From Paralichthys olivaceus (Eukaryota; Chordata; Actinopteri; Pleuronectiformes; Paralichthyidae), in the NCBI RefSeq assembly GCF_024713975.1, contig NC_091106.1, forward strand, positions 15,774,501 through 15,838,500: DNA of 64,000 nt, in the 5' to 3' direction. A model generated the notes under the pieces. That model was not told where the DNA came from, did not search any database, and saw only the letters and a list, made by a program, of their open reading frames with translations. Shown in pieces: positions 1 to 27,000 of the stretch. A program made the position numbers and the translations under genes. Within the stretch, counting starts at the first letter, position 1. Every line of letters starts with the position of its first letter.

Positions 1-13114
<13,114 letters not shown>

Positions 13115-13450
13115 GTCGAAATCCGCGTTAAACTTTGCCACGATTCTCCGCGAAAAAAAACGGCGAACTCCCCGTGTTGTATTCGCACAGGTTGTGAAGA
13201 CGCACGCGAATCCTCCCCTCTCTCTCGTTACGCGCGGAATGATGGTGCTGCGTGAATATCCCCTGCTTCACCGGCCACTTGTTTATTTCAGAAGAAAACA
13301 GCAAAGCGGTGTTTACAGACGGGGGGCGGGCGACTGATGGAGCCGCGCTAAGCTACAGTCCACTGAGCCTCCGGGGAACCGCTGATGATCCTTCATTGAG
13401 AAACCAATTACAGCGGCTCTTCCTCTCCGAGGACGCAGACAGGCAGTGAA
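13115..13450 (-). promoter_or_regulatory. prkg1: Probable prkg1 alpha 5' UTR/promoter region
   Basis: Directly upstream of the alpha ATG. The segment is CpG-rich (clusters around 13140-13220 and 13315-13440) compared with flanking sequence, as expected for a first-exon promoter. No specific core element could be assigned. Confidence 0.45.
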
Positions 13451-16344
13451 ACTGGGCACTGGAGAGCCTAGAGTAACTCCTGCAGTTCACCCCCTCTCAC
13501 ACTGCAAACACCACAGAGGGAACTGCTGCTGCTGCTCCTGCTGCTGCTGCTGTCAAATATTTGTTTACGGTCAATCTGCACAACCCTGCGCCCTCTTGGA
13601 GCCACAAAAGTGCAATGTTAAACACCCAGATCACTTCCCCGACCCAGACCACTGGGGGAAAAAAAATCTATTTGTCCCACCACCCTTTGCCTCATAGGAC
13701 AAGGGCTGTTCTATGTTGCAATGGGGTCATGCTATGGAGTAAGCACACATCAGTGAAGTGAAAGTAATATCCCTATAAGGCAAATGGCCCTTATATGTGG
13801 TTATCAGTATTGCTATGGAGATTTATTTGGTTGATGTCCATGCTTGTGGGAAGATTGCACTTTTAAAACAAGAGAGTGGAGCTGATCATTTTATCAGAAG
13901 AAAAATAGTCGAGACTTTGCTCAGAAGCTGGTTTGAAGTGAAGAAGGATAACTAAAGCAGGAGATAAAAAGAAGCTGTTGTATGCATCCAAAAAGAATTC
14001 AAGTTAATGAGACAACAGGTTCAAAGTGTGTTATCTCACAGATTAGACTAATCTGTAATTACAGTGCTCATCACTTTCATCCTCGTTGCGCTCAGAGTTC
14101 AGTAAAAGACCATCACTTTTCTTGCTTTAATATTAATCTCCAGACCCAGTCAAGTCGTTTCTATGCATCATTTCTCATTTTGCTGCCTAAATTTGTTTCA
14201 GCTCAATGGGTTCATTGAGAAAAAGTGAGCTCATGGGCAAGGGGGGTGTTTCATTAAGATTCTGGGTTAAAAATAGAGAGAACACATCTTCTCTTTGCTG
14301 GTGTAGTTCAACATATCCCACCCTTATGTCTACTGCTTGCCTTCTTATTATTCCATTCACCTCTAACTGGGCCAGAGATTAACGCTGGGAATGTATGTAC
14401 GTCTTTATTTGCAGAGCTTTATTTCACATATTATTTGACGTTTCCTCTCCATCTTTAATCTGCAGCTCTCCAAATGCATCTTGGAGGTAGAATATTATTC
14501 CATAATAACAACTGATCGTAAACCTTCATCTCCCATGGGTGGTTTGTGATAACCCACTTAACCATCCCGGCTTGATGATTTCACTGAGAGTTATCCGCTG
14601 TATTGCAGTTGTTCTCATCATGAAGCACATGTGATCTGCCTCTTCTGCTGCTGCCTCTCTCTGTGTGAGTGTGTGGCATGTTTTGCAGTCATTGTGAGCA
14701 GCTAAGTGAATGCAACCTGCATTCAAAGACAAGGTGAGGACCCGGGTCGTGCTGTTATCAATGTGGAAAACAGTGATCGATTAATTATGTATGCAGCAGA
14801 CACTGTGCCCATTATGACAGCAGTAAATTAAGTGTCACCTTCTATGACCTTATCCCTATCCAACAGAAAATGTGGTCGCAGTGGAAAAGCAGAGAACATT
14901 CAAGAAAAGAGCATTCATGCATTCAGACCAAAAGAAGCAGAATATCATCCATCCGGGGTGTTTGATCTCATGTTATTACCAGAATCAATACCTATCCACA
15001 CACTCATTACATCATCACCATGACTATATCAGCATCACTGGCTCAAAACCTGTCTACGTTGTCCCCACTCTTGGTTACGTCCATGTTTACACAGAGTGAG
15101 TTATGCTGCACTACCAGTTTGTGCTTCTGTTGTCTGAGCGCTTCATGGGTCACCTCCCTTGGATTTTGTGGGTTAGGTAATGGACGCCAAGTTGACCTCC
15201 ACGCACCCAGAGATAGATGGTCTGACGGCACAGAAGAGTGGCCGATCACAGGCGTCACTGAGTTCATTATTGCTGAGCAGCCTGGCCATGCTGTAATAAA
15301 GGGTTCATGTGCTGTCTGTGCAGCGTTTTTAAAGCGGCTCTGGGCAGAGAACTGCTGGTGCCCTCTCGTTGGCCTCGGGGACAGATCATCTTACAGAAGA
15401 GAAGAGGGCAGACATTAGTCACTGTTTTCCTGTAATACACTCACACACACTCATACAAGAACTAGAGAGAGGTGTCTTGGGTATACCCAGACATATGCTT
15501 GCACATCATTATCACCCACGCACACACTCACATACAAGGATTTATGTAACCATTCACAAAGCTGAGATCCCTGCAGACACAAGCTTGGTCATGCCACCAG
15601 CTCATAAGGAAACCTTATAGGGGATTATTAAGTGCAATGGTAAGAATGGTATGTTGCTACGTCTCTGGAGAATTGTCCCCCCCCTTGAGCCCATAATGTC
15701 TTTGATACGACATCCGACTGTGCTCGTCGTCTCTGCTGCCATCCCAGCGAGACTCCACCAGCTGGCCACCTGCCTGGGCCTGCAGTCCCAGGAGAAGTGA
15801 GAAGAGTGCAGAGAGAAGGCGAAAGACTGAGAGAGACATGTGACGAGGACGGGAGAGATGCTTCAGCCTGGAGCAATCTTATTCTGTTCCCCTCAGGTCC
15901 CATAAAAAAAAACTGCAGCAAGTCCAGCACTTGAGCAGCGATATCATACGCTGACTTCACATCTCGACCGCGTGGTCTCACATTGTAACATGATCTCACA
16001 TCCAGAGCTTCAGATTGATCACGCGGCTCACACTGGAGATGGATATAACCAGAGCTCAGGAAATTGACTTAGCAAACGCAATAATGATACTTCCTTCCTG
16101 CCTTCCTGTTTTAGTACTGTCAAAATCAGATAGGTGAGGATAAGGTGTATTTCTCTGTCACAATGCTAGAGCTGCAAATAATGATTTTAATTATTGATTA
16201 ATACATCAACAACTGAGTGTTTGATGATTGTCAGTCCGAAGCAGCTGGACTTGGGATAGGTTATTTAATAATTAAAAATTAAACTTGTGTTTAAAGTGGC
16301 TGTAATCAGTGTTTTTTTAAAGATTCAATAGATCACATGTCTAA
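13451..16344. other. Intergenic, no gene seen (upstream of prkg1)
   Basis: Contains a short CTG-rich tract near 13521-13553 and CA-rich stretches near 15440-15535. Open frames up to about 130 codons occur but show no family similarity, no splice logic and no start context. Confidence 0.5.
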
Positions 16345-16510
16345 TTACCTCCACTGAGGAGGTTATGCTTTCATTGCCGTCTGTCTGTCTGCAGAATTAC
16401 TCAAAAGCTACTGAACCAATTTCCATGAAATTTTGTGGAGGGTAGGGACATTACCTAAGGAAGAGACACTAAGTTTAGGCTCCGGATAAACAGGCAGGTC
16501 CGGAACTTTA
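16345..16510. repeat. Dispersed repeat ('gaggaggttatgctttc' family)
   Basis: Contains 'gaggaggttatgctttcatt', a 'gtctgtctgtctgc' run and 'ccatgaaattttgtggaggg'. This order of blocks is shared by a highly repeated fish element I recognise but cannot name. Confidence 0.55.
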
Positions 16511-17066
16511 CATCATTTCAGAAAACGAAATATGTCTTGTGTAGGACACGATCTCAATATATGCAATATGGTGATAAAATCAAAAATATGGCCCTGTAAG
16601 TTGCATGTGAAAGGGGACGTTCAGTGTCAAACCTTCATGACTACTATCACAGACTCTGCTTCTCAGCTCTTCACTAATTGTTTCGGTTTTAGAGGCCTCG
16701 ACTTTATCATTTAAGATCACTCTCATGGCTCTCATCAACATTGTTACAACCACACCAGGTAGTTTCCAGCTAAAGGGCTCTCCTAAACTCACTGTACACT
16801 ACCTGCCAAAAAAACTAGCTGCTACCTGGTGAATATCATGGCACAAAATGAATGAGTATGGGACTTAAACCTTAAAATATAATATATGATAATGTTACGC
16901 CGCATCTGTTGAATGTGTAACCAGGCAACCAGTTTCTGAAAGGTTCACCATATCAATGCAAAGGCGATAATACTGCATGTCAGTGTTGTGTTTACAGGTT
17001 ATTAGTCTCATGTGTGTCTCAACATTCTTTTCTCGTCTCATCTCACTTAGTTAAATCTATATATAA

Positions 17067-17160
17067 TAGATTTTCTACTTTAAAAGTTAGAAAAGAAAAT
17101 CCTTATCCTCCGGAGAATCCTCATATTTTCACATTTTAAAAGCTGAAACCAGTGTATTCT
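17067..17160. repeat. Dispersed repeat copy, paired with 11180-11275
   Basis: Second copy of the roughly 95-bp segment described at 11180-11275, in the same orientation, containing 'gaaaatccttatcctcc' and 'aaaagctgaaaccag'. Confidence 0.6.
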
Positions 17161-17819
17161 GTTTTTACTTCATTTATCACTCAAACTCAAATACATTGTC
17201 TGTTGATCGTCTCATGTATTAATAGTCTAATAGTTTTGGCTCCAAATGCTGCTTTAATAGTAAAGTCTGGTTGAAAGAGAACAAAGTAATGTGTTTCAAA
17301 GATAGCGTGAGATGAGGAGCTGGCCCTTCTGTTATACAGAGAGGAGACATGTGTCTGTGAGGTGAAGAGAAGGTCGAGGGTCACTGGGTGGAAGTCTGCA
17401 TTTTACGTCATCTTCCAGGTGTGCAGCCGTCGTAACGTTGCTAATGATCAGTCACATGTCAGCTGACTAAAAGCCAGAAACAAAAACATGAAGAACACGT
17501 CATCCCCACTTTGACAAGACAATAAGCAGCATTCAGAAACAAGTGCTGCAAAGGAACAAAAAACTCATGCAGCTGCTGAAGTTGACTTGTCAGTGGTTTT
17601 AATCTTATTTTAGCTCAAGTGTACTCAGAGAATGATTCATGTAATATTGCAGGTATTTACTGCCAAACTCAAATAAAACAATCAAATCCACACAATGATC
17701 TGCTTAGTGTGAGCATGGACAGATTATGAAACAACAGACTCCTGTATGGGCCCAGACTCTTATAAGATCTACCGCTTACAAACATCTAAAGAAGACTAAA
17801 TAAAGCAAACTTTATTTAG

Positions 17820-18200
17820 TTTGTTCTCCTTGAAGTTCCTGTGCGTCTTTTTGTATTCTTTTGTGTCTCTTTGTTGTTATGTTATCGCTCTTTATATTTG
17901 TTTTGTGTGTCTTTATCGCAGCTTTGTCTCTTTGAGGTTGTTTTTCTTCTTTTTTGTCACAGTTTTGTCATCTCTTTGTTCTTGCTCTGTAGCTGGTAGG
18001 CACAGGGAGTTGAGAAATCCATCTATGAGTTTGAGTTTGTCTTTATCTTTTGTTCTCTATCTGCTGCTTTTTTAGTTCTGTGCTTGTTGCATGCTTCTTT
18101 ATTTGGTTTACTTTTCCCTTTCTTATTTGCAGTACATATCAGTGTGCTGTGTGCGTCTGTCTTTAGTGGCTTGTGTTTTGTCTCTTTGCATAATTTTAGT
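17820..18200. repeat. Degenerate minisatellite of 'ttttgtgtctctttg'-like units
   Basis: Repeated T-rich units of roughly 20-27 bp carrying 'tgtgtctctttgttgtt', 'tgtgtctttatcgca', 'tttgtctctttgaggttg' and 'tttgtctctttgc'. The bias creates an artificial hydrophobic open frame at 17821-18075. Similar minisatellites are common in percomorph fishes. Confidence 0.5.
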
Positions 18201-18234
18201 TGCATGCATTGAGCTTTCAGTGCCCCTGGGTCTT

Positions 18235-18495
18235 GAGGATGGTGCAGTGGTTAGCACAGTTGCCACACATCAAAACACTGTGCGTTTCTATGTGGAGTTT
18301 GCATGTTGATCCTGTCGTTTTTCTCCAAAAAGGGTAGGGTAGGTTGATTGGACACTCAGTGTCGTTGTTTGTCTCTGTCAGTGGGGTGCACCCTGGATGA
18401 CCTCTCGGGTTATGTCGGCATTGGATTGGCTCCCTGTGAACCTCAAAGATTAAGCCGTCTAGATAGTACATGTATGAATGGACATGAATGGACGA
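18235..18495 (+). repeat. Degenerate SINE/LINE-tail ('gtgcagtggttagcac' family)
   Basis: Order of blocks: 'ggtgcagtggttagcacagt', 'tatgtggagtttgcatgtt', 'taggttgattgg', 'ttgtttgtctctgt', 'gggtgcaccctgg', ending in short tandem 'gaatggac' units. This matches a very abundant fish retroposon, heavily decayed. The 'tggttagcac' core resembles an RNA polymerase III box A. Confidence 0.65.
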
Positions 18496-21400
18496 CCGGG
18501 TTCTCAACCTTGTGACAGCGAGCTTTCTCTCAGAGCTGCATCTTATATCAACTGAAAATAACAATGTACTGAAATGAAACATTAATTTCACACACACAAT
18601 CTGTCTTTAATATCTATTTCACCTATCAAGAGTCTTTGTTTTGATGACATATATGAGGTGGTGTTAACAAATGTTAAGCTGAAAAGAAGAAAAAAATAGC
18701 ATTGTTTTTCAGTCCACTGATCTTTTTTGGTCAAGATAAGTGAACAAGGTTTGTGAAGTCTTTGCTCCAAGGAGAAACAGAGTGGAAACATGGAAACAGG
18801 AAAAGAGATAGAAACAGACACAGATATCTACATGAGCTCTTATCCCACTGTCTGTCACTCTGCCAAACCCACTTCACATCACTCCTGTATCAGCTAGTTT
18901 TTCTGGAGAAAATGGAGAATGGAGGCTGTGTTCGTCTGGGCACGCACGGAACAGGATTAGTTTCTGCTCCTGCAGTAATTCTCAGGTGTAAGAGAGGTGT
19001 CTCTTGTCAAGCACGTCCTGAGCTGTGTGACACTGCACCATCGAGGAGCAGCAACAAAAACGGCTGTGACGTTATCTCAGAAAAAAGTGTTTACTTTTTG
19101 GTTTACCTAAACTGCTCTGTGGCATGCGATAGTTGAGATATGGGGAGTTAACCAAAATAAAGTACTATGGTGATCTGGCTTTATTTACCAATTTATACAC
19201 ATTATACCCACGTTGTATATATTTGTTTTCCTTGTATCTCATTATGGTTAAAAATTTGGTGCCAAACAAACCCACCCTGCACCCTTCACATTATTGATGA
19301 CTGTCAAGAGTGCTGTGCGAAGTCCTGCCTGTATTAAAAGAAATGAGACGTTATGTAAGCTGTGGAGAATCCCTCTCATCTCTCAGGCTGTGAGACAACA
19401 CTTTTTTTTTTTATACTCCCCAGCTGGCTGTGCAGCCCAGCAGTAAAGCAACAAACTCATATGGAGGTGGGATGTAATTGATGGTTCAGTGTGAAATGAA
19501 ATGACCCTGTTGACGTCTTTAACTCACCTCAGGCCCCTCAGCCTTACACATGCATGATCACACTCTCTCTGTCTCTGCCGCGCTTCCTGTGGGTCTGTGT
19601 TAAGTGTGAGCACGAGTTTGAAAAGGTCGTCACCTGCGACACATTTCAGGAGAATAACTGTCTGTGAGGATGAGTTGCTATGACTTTTTCCTGGAGCTCG
19701 GAACGTGATACAGAGTCTGTCTCCAGAGAAGCTTCTCCTACTTCTTCTTGCGTAATATGCCGTAAACACACCTGAGTGATGAATCACATAACTGTAAAGC
19801 TGGGACCTACTAGCGCGTCGTTATCAGGCTGTTTGCAAGGAATGCGTTTAATGGAAGCTAGTTTGAGCGAGCATGTTACTCCCCCAGCGTAAACCATACC
19901 ATATGGAGCCTATATGTTCAGCTTCAGGCCAAACAGTATAGTCTTCTTCTGCGAAGTCAGGAGAGAGAGCTCTAACTGACAGTACAGTGAGTTTATTCCT
20001 CTGCTAGGAGCCTTAGATTTAGGATGTTTTCAAAGCTGTTGCTCTGTCATTTAGTAGAGCACATTTTAACCTGTGATAACTTGTTGAAAGATTTATTGCA
20101 CATCTCGATGTCAAAAAACCCCAAAACAGTTTCCAAAACAAGAACTTTTCTTCTAGCTTTGCTTTTTTATGTTTGTTACGTATGCATATTGTATTTGTAT
20201 ATTTAAGATATTGCTCTTATCCTGAAGAGATGTGTGATTAAAAATTATTACAGATTCTTAAATTTTGCTCTCAGTGTAAATGGAAATCTCTAACTGTGGA
20301 AAGTTAAACTTTATTTTTACTTATATATTTGTTAGTACCCAGAGGAACTGAGAAAAGTATTTTTATGTTGATGTTTTTTCTGGGTTTGAAGTTCTTCTAA
20401 AAAATGTTTTTACTAGACAACCTTTTAGCTCCTGGTGAATAACTGTCATCATGAAATGGGAGAGATGTTTTATGTACCTTTAGATAAAGTTTTTTGTAAC
20501 TGAGGTTTTTAAAAGGGGAGAAAAAACCAGCAAGAAGCTGAGCAAGGACACATGTTCTCTAAGAGCTGAATGTCGGGGGGGTTCATGGTTGAGCTCATTC
20601 AATTTCACACTCAACCAAATTAATAATTTACATCGTAAACTTTTCCTCAAATTGAACTTTTTCAACCAAAAAATACCTCAGGAGCTAGAAGTAGACTTTT
20701 AAAGCACATTAAAACCAAATGAAGTTAGAATAATAAAAAGCTCACATAACAAAAACAGATCCTTATAATAACAGATGACGGGGGAAATGTTAGTTGCTTT
20801 GTTAAATTAGTTTGTAATGCCTTTGGATTTACTGTGTGGATTTCCTCAGGGAGGTTTCTCTAGTGTTAGTGAATCTTTAAACCAAATCTAAGAAGACAAT
20901 ATCCCTTTTAATAATGGTCTGCCAAAATAAATAAATAATAAAAATATCACCATGTAGACAAGGAATTGTGTCTGAGCAGGGGAGGACAGCAGTGCATACA
21001 TATTGACATAAAGTTCTCAAAACAGAGTTGAAACAGTGATTTTCATGCATAAGTACTACACGTACACACAGGTCAGATAGTCCTCCATCACAGCGTGTGT
21101 GTTATGAATGAACAGGAGGCGTGCTGAGATCATGACCAATGGCTGCATCTGACAGAAAGACATTATCGTATGTCCTCAGTGACATGAAAGGTCTCGTCTG
21201 CTCCCTCGGCTCGACCTCCCTCTGAAAATTTTCCTGAATCACTTCAAAGCTCTTTGCGTATTTTCACAATATGTATGAATCCAACTACGACCCTGCCTGA
21301 CCACAGCTTAATAGCATTATTACAAGAGCATTGGGTCATTAGCTGTTCAGAGCAATTTGTTTAGATTAGCGGTGGATGTGGAGAAGGTAAAATTACAGGT

Positions 21401-24400
21401 GGCCACAGGGATGAGTAGTAGCAATGCCACACTGAAAACTATTTACTGCTGTACAAGCAAAAGTCGTGCATTGAAAATTGTATATTATAATTCTTACTGA
21501 AAAAATTTGCTTAAAACATCAAAAGTAAAAGAAATCATTATTCAGTTTTTTATTTTGTAATTAAAGTCTAGTAAAAGCAGCAAATCCTCAATTTGTGAGG
21601 GCATTTTTATATCAACTTTATTTAATCATCTAATTATCAAAATAAAATTGTTTCAGTTCTAATTGGGCTATACACGAGTCGGTTTTATATTTAATAATGC
21701 ATCAAATTGTATAAACCTTTCCCTTGTTTGGTATGTAAAATCCTTGTCTGTCAAACAAATATAAACTTATTTATAGTGGAGTAGAGGAAAATCATGTGAC
21801 TCAAAGTCATACCTCAAGTTTCTATTTTGTACAACTGAGTAAACGTTACACTCTCAGTAGCTGTAGCAGTTGGAAACACATTTGCAGTTGTGAGCTGTTG
21901 AAGTGTTAAAAAAACAACCATTGCCCCCCTGAATTCCTCTGGCACATGCCTATCTCTGCAGGGTTCCCGGCACACCAGACAAGCTTTGCACAACCTATGG
22001 AGGGGCATCATGTAAAGTCACGACTGAGGCCGGCCCAAGCGTCTGGAGCCAGCTCTGACAGCAGGGCCACAGCACGCCTTTACTTCAATATGCTCATAAA
22101 AGTCAGCGCGGCTAAAGATAGACACAGGCGGTCAGAGGGACAGTAATAAATCAGTCAGAGACCCCCAGGGTCGAGAAAGGGTCCTCAGATGGGGAAGCTA
22201 AGCTGGCTTCCAATGCAGTGATCCTCCGCCTGTCAATGAACTAAAGCCCTCGCATGATGTTTACTGTGACCTAATAACCCGGCTGTACAATGTTCTTGCT
22301 CTAGTCTATCCTGGTGCTTTAATGTTTCCAACAATGGCTTGGAGATTTGTCATTCCTCTAATGTACTGATACTTAAAGCGTTAGCTCTTCAGGAGAACCC
22401 TCTGCTGCCTGCACAGTAGATCCTGGCTGCATTGCGCCCAAAGGGCCTCCACATTCCTGGCTCAGCTGGACATTCAACAGGCCACCACCTGCAGCATGTC
22501 AACAAACCACGCAGGGTTAACAATCCCCTCTCACTGTTAAACCATTTACCGTCACCCTAACTGCAGGGTGCTGTAAAAATAGAGTCTGAAAGTACTTGTT
22601 AGTGAAAACTGTCAAGCAATAACTGGAAAAAATATGAGAGGAGCACTTGGAATAAAAATCACGTTATAAAAAGCAACACGCAAAGAACAGATCAGAGATA
22701 CAACTGATTAACAAAAGATCCAGAGATGCTGAAGATATAGATGCTGAAGCTTAAAACAAAAGGCTGATGTTTTTGACTGACACTTGCCCATGGCTGTGCA
22801 TGCTAACAGTGGGGGAAGGAGAGATACCGTGTCTTGTCTCAGCTGTCACTTCTGAGCCTGTGGTGCGAAAACGTGAGGAAAAAAAGCCCACACTCTGCCT
22901 GTCAGTCACATCCACATGCTGACATCCCCCCCAACCACCTTGATAAAACCACGCTGTAACATCATTTGTTTTTCCTCCGTCACTTTGTCTTGTTCTCATT
23001 GTTGTTTCACTCAGTTTAGTGTGAGTCGGCGTGTGGCCATTGAGAATTTGAGTCTTTTTTTTTTTTTAACTCCTCTGTTAAAAAGATAGCGACCAATAAA
23101 ACAAGCGTCATTAATTTCCTTTGGCAGCTTAAAGCAACAATCCGCTTTCATGTTGGATGGAAGAAAGCATCCCTCAACAAGAAGGAGCAGGCTCACTGTT
23201 GATTACGTGCAAATGTATTTTCCACATTTGCATAACAAAGATAGGACTGATATTAGGTGAGATGGAGATCTTATCCATGGCTCCTCTTCAGTTGTTGCTG
23301 ATCTGCGCGTCGTTGCAGTTGCCTAGTAGCCAGCGACGCCCTCTTCATTTCCAATCGACATCACATGGCGCCAGAAGAGCTCACCCAGAATAACTGGACA
23401 GGCCTCCAGAGGCAACTGCTCACTAATGTAATATGTACGAGGCGAGTGGCCGTCTCTTTCACGGATATCACGGCTGAGCGTGCGAGAGATATTAACAGAA
23501 ACAGAGACGTTCCTCAAAGTCGCTCGGGTGAATCTGTGCCTATGTTACATAACAGTAGCGTAACCCTGCATTCAGACTCTTCTGAGTTTGCATACACAGA
23601 AAAGATCTGACTGTGTTTTCTGGATCAGTGCATGTCACTGTTCTCCACTGCAAGAAAAAGAGAAGACGTGGTGACCAACTCTGAGCCTGAAGGAGATCTG
23701 GTTTTAAGTCAAGCATGGCTGCTGGGAAACACTCCAAGTCTTCATGTTCCAGGCGTGATCCCTCTTCATTTGTGTGTGCTGCGGTAAATCAGCCATGCAG
23801 GTCTCCATCATAGCAACCCCCTTGACCTCTCACGTGCTCATCAAGACAAAATGCATCACTCGGTGGACACGCTCATCATCCAGTACACGTTTAGATTTCA
23901 GCTGCAGCGTTTCTCCAATTTCTACCATTGTGGCCTCAGAAACCAAGTCAAACACACGTGTGTGTTTTGTCTCATCTGTTCATGAAACTGCTTTTCTTCT
24001 TATTTATGGCAGAGCAAAAGGTAACGTTCCCACATTTAAAAAAAAAAAAAAAAAAAAGCCTGATTACAGAACTTGGTGGACTGGAGAGGTTCAGGCACAT
24101 AAATCAGCCTTTTCCAGGCTCTGCTCTGAGTTTTTAAAATCCCTTAATGGAGAAGCTATAGATCAGAACACAGCGTCTCCTCCTGAAAAGCCGAGATTAC
24201 ACATTCAGACTATAAGACATTCAAAATAACCACATGCATTTTGGCTGATCTGAACTGCAGTGGAGCAGCCTGTGAAACTGGAAGTGCTCCAGTGTTTTCC
24301 CAAGGACAGCATGCTGGGTGGACGCTTTCTCGCTTTAACACTCTATGTATGGTCATTATTTTGTCTGTGGTAAGTTGAATTTAGTCACATACATTGTTAT

Positions 24401-25042
24401 ATAAGACTTTTATGTACTTCTCGCTGACATTTCCCTGTTTCCCCTCTGCTGCTGACCAAATGCTTTGTTCTTCTTTCCGTGTCCAAATGCCATCCCAAAG
24501 CTAAAACACGACGTCCTCTCACATCAAAGCCCTGTGTCTGTGGCTTTTGGCGTCTGTAAAAAAAAGATCCACATGGAGTAGAGTCAATCAAACTTGATGC
24601 AAAGCATCAGAAAACTGTGATTGCCAAGAATCATCATCAGCGCTACTCACTGTCCCACTGAGAATCATCAGAGGAGCAGAAAATAGGGGGAAGGACGAGA
24701 GAGGCTCGCTTTCAGTCGACGTTGCAGTTGGTTGCTATGCTTCAAAATCATTCTGTATTGATCGGCTCCATGCTGATGGGCCTTTTAAAGCCCGATCAGG
24801 TCTGGATTCTGACTCAGCATAAACCAATGGAGAAAAAAATGAAGTCTCAGAATTTAGACACAAACATTTCACTGTGGGTTTTTATGGGATGCTTTGAGCA
24901 AATAAGGTTAAAGTCAATGCAAGAAAACAGCCATATTCAGTTTCCCATAATGCCTTGAGAGCCATGTCCTATAGGGACATGGTCATGCAGCAAATTATGA
25001 CCCTCTGGGTTTTTTTTAAAGATATGATTTATATTTTTGCAG
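18496..25042. other. Intergenic, no gene seen
   Basis: About 6.5 kb with poly-T near 19402 and 23055 and a poly-A run near 24039-24057 inside a spurious 151-codon frame. Stretches near 21.1-21.4 kb and 22.0-22.5 kb are less AT-biased and free of recognisable repeats, so conserved noncoding elements are possible, but this cannot be judged from one sequence. Confidence 0.45.
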
Positions 25043-25416
25043 TTAAAGATACAGTGTGTAGAATTTTGTGATATCTAGTGTTGAAGTTGCATGTTGCAGC
25101 TGAACACCCCTCACCTCACACTCTCCTTCCAAACATGAAAAAGAAACTGTGGTAGACTTTAATTGTCATAAAAACTCTAAAGTTGTTTAGTTTGTCCAGC
25201 CTGGACTAATATAAAAAACTTGGCGGCCTCCATAGAGAGGGTCCCCTCGATGTAAATATTTAAAGTATTTAAATATAAAGGGTCTTTTCTGGGTTAAAGA
25301 AAACTACAATTCATACAATTTAGATGAGACACACTAGAGAAAACATGAGGATTATTCTACATTAAATTTCTGCCAATAGATCCCTTTCACCTAAATCTTA
25401 CACACTGGACCCTTAA
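25043..25416. mobile_element. TTAA-flanked MITE, full-length copy (374 bp)
   Basis: TTAA at both ends. The left end 'ttaaagatacagtgtgtaga' and the inverted right end 'ttaagggtccagtgtgtaag' form imperfect terminal inverted repeats of about 25 bp. The inside is non-coding. A TTAA target site is typical of piggyBac-type elements. A shorter copy in the opposite orientation lies at 43922-44181. I recall the family as abundant in percomorph fishes. Confidence 0.75.
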
Positions 25417-26679
25417 GCATGTATACAAATAGCATATGGATCATTTCACATAACAAATCCATCCATTCCCTCCCTTCCCTCCAGGAAACAAAATATTTTA
25501 GTGGGTTCTAACTAAACCCCACCTTAAATTTTGTTGATTGGCCTTGGAACCGATGAGTAGAGTCACTGAAATACAAGGACACGCTATATTCACATTACTG
25601 TGGATGCCATAGTTCAGTAGAGGTGTGGTCTTTATACAAATGGCACGTTGACAACAGGAGCTGACTCATTCTGCCATCTGCTCACCCAAACATGTTGGCA
25701 GCATGGCCTGTTTCCAAAAATCCCTCATCAAAAATATACTACTCACTAGCCACAGATCAGAGTGTCTGTTTAAGGATGATGCATTGAGCTCGGCCTTCCA
25801 GGTGGAGCGGCGAGGTGACCGAGGATGTCTGCGTTTGTCCGGTCCGCTGTGCCGGCTCCGGTGCTGAGCACTGACGACAGATGGGACAGAAACAGTTACC
25901 ATCATTCATGACGGTGTCCACTCTGTCGGCCGGATTTGACTTTTGACTTGTTACATCACACAGTATGTCTCTCCCTGAGCTGATTCCAGCTCAGCCAGGG
26001 AGCCCGTCCAAGATTACAGAAAGTAGATCGACTCACAGAGCGAGTCCCAACTTAACAACACTTCTGAGAGCGTGACGCGGCCTGAGGGGTGACCACCACC
26101 AACACTGATTATCACCACCTTGTCACATTGGCTGTTATGACTGCCAGTTACTGTGTCACCTCTCCAGGGCCGGGGTAGATAGACTGAAACTGCAAAGCAA
26201 TTTTAACTGGTCAGAGGCCGTAGGGAATGTTGGCCCAACTGACAAGCGTGGCGACTTGAGCGAGTTCTGAGGTGAGGATAAGCTCGGCGGTTAGGGAGGG
26301 GATGACACGGCTGCTTGTTTAAGGCGCTGGTCATTTCATGGCTTCTTGAGAAGTGTGTGGAGGCCTGATGGAGAGGAGGGCAGGGAGCCACTATATCTCA
26401 GCAGCATTGATAATAGTGTCTGTGATTGAAAAATAACGATGAGCAGCAGCCACATTCACTCTGGGCCCGAAGTGCTGCGTTGATACCTGGGCTCTTTAGG
26501 GCCGCAACTCAAATGCAGTTATCAGTACGTTAGATTTAAAAAGCTTATCTTGATGTTTTTGAATGTCACTATTTTAGCCTTTTTGCAGTCCTTCAAATCT
26601 GTGCTTGCAGGGAAATAGAGCAAAACAAAGAACATTTTTACTTAAAGTGGCTATGATCAATATTTTTATTAATAATGAC
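25417..26679. other. Intergenic, no gene seen
   Basis: No coding similarity or repeat family recognised. A moderately GC-rich stretch at about 25.75-26.35 kb yields short antisense frames only. Confidence 0.45.
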
Positions 26680-27000
26680 TAGAAGGGCACTCAGTGCAGC
26701 ACATACCTTTGCCAAGGCCCAACAGCCCCTTAAGTTCATTCAAGCTGCACTAAATCCAACACTATCATAAATATCAGTCTCCTAATAGTGTTTTCATCGA
26801 GATCTATGAATTATTATTTCATGGAAAATTGATGAAATGCCGTTTCCTGCAATGTTAAAGAAACTAAAATCAAATTTATGGATCTTCTCCTTTGCTCTGA
26901 GTCTAAATTTAGGTGCTTTTTTGGCCAAATTTGATGGAAATCAGCTAAGTTGTTTTTGCATAATCCTGCTGAAAAACAAACAAGCCTAAAAACAGACAGG
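26680..27000. repeat. Dispersed repeat ('gccaaggcccaacagcccc' / 'gcataatcctgctga' family)
   Basis: Begins 'agaagggcactcagtgcagc', continues 'ttgccaaggcccaacagccc' and ends 'ttgcataatcctgctg' plus a caaacaagc tail. This block order recurs in many fish genomes. The family name is unknown to me. Confidence 0.55.

Noticed and set aside
13115-13141. Nine-residue N-terminal extension of prkg1 alpha
   Set aside because: Starts at GTG; the conserved I-alpha Met is at 13114.
15020-15418. 132-codon frame in the gene-free interval
   Set aside because: No similarity, and a competing antisense frame; chance is the simplest explanation.
17821-18075. Hydrophobic 84-codon frame resembling a small membrane protein
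   Set aside because: Arises from a T-rich 'tgtctctttg' minisatellite; no start context and no similarity.
23774-24229. 151-codon frame
   Set aside because: Includes a poly-lysine run from a poly-A tract; no domain and no splice or promoter context.
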